A stretch of 10,969 nt of DNA from positions 1 to 10,969 of the forward strand of contig LSSL01005341.1 in the NCBI GenBank assembly GCA_001953115.1. The letters run 5' to 3'. Below are positions 7,701-10,969 of this stretch, in pieces. Source of the stretch: Smittium mucronatum. Lineage: Eukaryota > Kickxellomycota > Harpellomycetes > Harpellales > Legeriomycetaceae. The stretch's first letter is position 1, and each line of letters starts with the position of its first letter. A program made the position numbers and the translations under genes. A model generated the notes under the pieces. It saw nothing but the letters and a program-made list of their open reading frames with translations, searched no databases and had not been told where the DNA came from.

Positions 7701-9627
7701 AACAGTTCCGTAGTAAACGGAAACTAAATAATCTAGTTTAATTATTTTATATGTGTTGTATGTGGAAGTGATATTTTTTTGGTGGATTTGAACCCTATGT
7801 GATTATGATAATTTTTTGAATGCTATTATTCAAGAGTATTATTAAATTATTACTCTAATATAAACTTATAATTATCCAATAATATTTACACGAAAAAAAA
7901 TCTCAAGAAAACTAAAATAATTCTATCGATAAAAATAAAAGACTTAAATTTGATGCCTATTTTTTAACATCTAGATGTTATTTTTATTCGGAATCTAATA
8001 GAGATATATCAAGAATATATTATTTCTTTGGACTAAATATATATATTGGTTAAGGTAACTTATATTTCCCATTATATATTTAATATTTAATCGATATATT
8101 TTTATTTTAATAGCCTATATTCATATGTTTAATTAATTTCGTTCTATTCCTAAACAATTCTGGTTAAAAAAATAAATGATTAGAGACTTTTAATTACATT
8201 TTTTACCCTATTCGTTTAACAGAAAACTTTTAGGAGAAAAAATTAATAGAAAGATACGAAAATTAAGATCTAATTGACTTTATTTTAAAACATATCCAAA
8301 CTAATAATATTTTTTTCCAATGATTTTATTAAATCGGTAAAGCGGTTTTATTCTATAACAATTTCATTTTAAGTTAATTTATTCAATAAAAATAAAGCCA
8401 AAAACTAATTAGGGTAAAAATATCCAAAAAAAATCACAACAACACAAGTATAAAAATTAATAGGAATTTCATACACACATAACATATATAGCTAGTAAAT
8501 TTGGGTTAAAATTGAATTCAAATTAAAAAATTTACGCTTAATTTATTTCAATGATCTTTTGGTATTTTATTTTATAGTGGTTAGGATTAATAATATCTAT
8601 TATTAAAAATTCCATAATTTCAATTTTTAATCATATATTTGAACGAATAAATGAAAAAGAACAAAAATTTTGATTCCTTAGAATCCTATCACTGTTTTAT
8701 ACAAGAATATGAATTTATAAATTTTTTCTGATATTTTATTATTTTCATGTAATTTTTTTTCTGTGCTTTTACCGAAATATGAAATTTAAATTAGTTAAAA
8801 AATAAATAAACCACGGTTGAGGGTACCTAATAATATTTAATATGTAATATTTGATTTTTTACAAAAAAAAAATTCAAGTGCGACATAAAAACCTATTTTT
8901 GATTATTTTGATATCATTTTAAACTAATTTATAAATATTTCTGATAAAACAATTCTGTATTTCAAGGAAATAGCTCTTGTCTTTTTTAAATCCACATCTT
9001 ATCACCAGTCGAATTTTTATTATTCATTTATTAAAACCATAGCTTATTACAATTTTCTCTCAAATTAATTTATTGATTCTTTTTAAAGCTAATATAATTT
9101 TTTTGATTATTTTTATCAAATAAATTATTTATTTTAAGAAAAAATTTTAATATTTTTTATAAGTTAAATATTTATTATCATTTCTATATAAAGATTTTTT
9201 TAAATTCAATACTTTTTCCAGTTATCTCTTATATATTCTAAATTAAAAAAGAATTTGATAGTATAATCTTTATTTATCCCATCCCTTTTTCTAATCAAAA
9301 TTTATCATAATTACTACAAACAGGTATAAAAATTATACAATTTAATTTATGCTTTATATAAAATTTAAGCAAAATTATTCAAGTTTACCAAAAAGTCTTA
9401 CTTTTTTCTAAAGCTATGAAAGCTGTGTATAAGATTAAAATGTGTAAAAAATATCTTATTTTTAATTTATCTGAATAAATTGAAAAAACGGTAAAATTTT
9501 ATAGAGTGCTGAAACTTATTTAGAATATGTGATAAGATTTCATTGTTTGTTTAAATAATGATATTTTTTATTAATTTGATTTTAAATGATTTTAAGTTTG
9601 ATTTCCAAAAGATCGGATAATTTCTAA
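7701..9627. other. Gene desert, no recognisable gene or RNA
   Basis: The stretch holds a hairpin at 7706-7722 (TTCCGT, AGTAA loop, ACGGAA) and a 16-bp palindrome TAACATCTAGATGTTA at 7965-7980, both within chance expectation. A G+C-richer spot at 8810-8830 shows no motif. From about 9040 to 9240 the sequence is almost purely A and T. All six frames are densely interrupted. Confidence 0.55.
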
Positions 9628-10266
9628 CAGAATTCCCTAAATTTATTGAATATATGGTTAGATGGTGGGTTTCAAAAAAAACTGGAAAATTCATCAAATT
9701 CTGTAAAATATAAATATAATGTATTTTTTAACAGTTATTTCTGTCCGATAATTTCGAGAAAATCAAGAAAAAGATTATTTAAAAGCTTTATTGAACAGTT
9801 TTTTATTCAATTAATCCATTATCTACACCAAAAAACAACCCTATATTTTTCATTCTATTTTGAGAACCAGGAATAATCTGAATCCAATTTTTTTGCTATT
9901 TATCATTTTTCATTTGATAGTCGACTAGGCTTATCCGATTATCAAGAATGTCAGAAAATCCAGTATTTTAACAGTAGGTTGGCAAAGGCTATAATTTAAA
10001 GCTTGCCCTAAAAAGGTAAAAATAAAGATATATCTATTTGATGAAATCTTTGAATTAGGACTAAAGAATCACTTCTGGAAAAAACTGTTTTTAATTTATT
10101 ATATCATAAGTTTATTTTTGGCCAAAAGAAAAAAAATAGTAAATGTTTTAAACCAAAAAAAAATTTGCGGATAAAAATGGCTCGTAAAAAATATATTCTA
10201 TACACATTTTCCAGGATTTTTAGGGATTTTCCAGATTACATCTATCGAATAACTCCAACCGTTACA
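9628..10266 (+). other. Cluster of consecutive open frames, possible decayed gene, perhaps piggyBac C-terminal part
   Basis: One frame is open for 82 codons (9628-9873), meets TAA 9874-9876, and continues 40 codons to TAA 9997-9999. A second frame takes over with 59 open codons (9995-10171). The first frame is open again for 71 codons (10054-10266). No ATG begins the series; the first possible start is TTG at 9646. In the first part, YN is followed by SYFCPII and SRKSRKRLFKSFIEQFFIQL. This recalls the RKSxKWW motif and following helix downstream of the third catalytic Asp in piggyBac transposases. The MGGVDxxD motif that should lie between YN and RKS is absent, so the match is weak. The later part (IYLFDEIFELGLKNHFWKKL, ARKKYILYTFSRIF) is not recognised. 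Confidence 0.3.
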
Positions 10267-10946
10267 TGAAAATTAATATTTAGATTAAATATTTAATATA
10301 CATTACTAGAATTTTTTCACGATAACTAGTGGGAAAAAATTCACATTTTTAACAGTATCATTATCACTATTTTTTGAGATATTTTACGAATTATCAAAAG
10401 AATAAGTCACATTAAAATCGGATTTGTTTATATAAAAAAACAATATAAGATACCAGAATATCTAAAATTGAAAAAGATCATTATTCATATAATTTGGCCT
10501 TTTAATAAAAAATTATAAAATTACAAATTATAATCAATTAATTACATATATTTTTGCAAAATTATCATTCGTATCAGTTCTATATAATATTAGCCTTTTT
10601 TAAATCATAGAAATAACTATTATGATTTTATTCTGCAGCTATATCATTAATTTAAATTTTATTATAGATACTAGTTTTCTTTATACAAAAGGAGATTATT
10701 TAAAAAGAAAGAATAAATGTTCACATTAATATAAAGATTTTGTTAAATATTTCCTTAATAAACTGGTTTAAATAATCGCAGATATTATACACGGAAATAA
10801 AAGGAATAAAATTATAATTTGTGAAAAATAGAAATTATATTCAATATATATATTAAGAACAAACTATATCCAAACTATGTCTAATATATCTCATATAAAC
10901 AGGTTTCTTGGATTTTTTAAAGTTATCTTTCCTTTTAAAGACCGTG
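10267..10946. other. AT-rich stretch to the window end, nothing recognised
   Basis: Frames are short and interrupted. There is no motif, repeat or RNA signature that I can support. Confidence 0.55.
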
Positions 10947-10969
10947 TTTTTATTTTATTTTATTTTATT
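10947..10969. repeat. (ATTTT)n microsatellite at the right edge
   Basis: The last 23 bases are about four copies of the pentamer ATTTT and run off the window. Ending in a simple repeat is typical of an assembly break. Confidence 0.85.

Noticed and set aside
7784..7795. GGATTTGAACCC, reverse complement of a tRNA T-arm core, suggesting a minus-strand tRNA
   Set aside because: The flanking bases do not pair into a T stem, and no acceptor, D or anticodon arms fit.
7965..7980. 16-bp palindrome TAACATCTAGATGTTA as an operator-like site
   Set aside because: Palindromes of this size are expected about once or twice in a window of this length and composition, and no gene is adjacent.

Overview
The window is very AT-rich (about one fifth G+C by eye). 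It has long A and T runs and almost no open reading frame of gene length. I read it as nuclear DNA of an AT-rich eukaryote, because its one certain gene remnant is a eukaryotic piggyBac transposase. No intact host gene, rRNA, tRNA, CRISPR array or bacterial-type operon is visible. Lineages with such base composition include microsporidia with large genomes, anaerobic gut fungi and some protists, but nothing here chooses among them. Glutamine in the relic is read from CAA or CAG about fifteen times, which argues for the standard genetic code and against a ciliate-type code.

Layout: positions 1-1109 (minus strand) hold the N-terminal and central part of a piggyBac-family transposase. It runs off the left edge and is broken by five in-frame stops and two frameshifts, and its second catalytic aspartate is replaced by glycine. 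From 1110 to the end the DNA is mostly gene desert. A 141-bp G+C-richer block at 2719-2859 starts with CCCTT and ends with AAGGG followed directly by TTAA, as expected for a piggyBac-type terminus or a small non-autonomous relative. Scattered islands of higher G+C (about 1705-1884, 4051-4314, 4688-4942, 4983-5105, 5484-5822 and 9628-10266) carry stop-poor reading frames. They look like worn coding fossils, but I could not assign any of them firmly. The one at 9628-9873 has an arginine/lysine-rich motif and downstream helix that weakly resemble the C-terminal part of piggyBac transposases.

Overall this looks like a transposon graveyard between genes. The right edge ends in an (ATTTT) repeat, which suggests a contig broken at low-complexity sequence. 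Nothing in the window can be shown to be a working gene or system.
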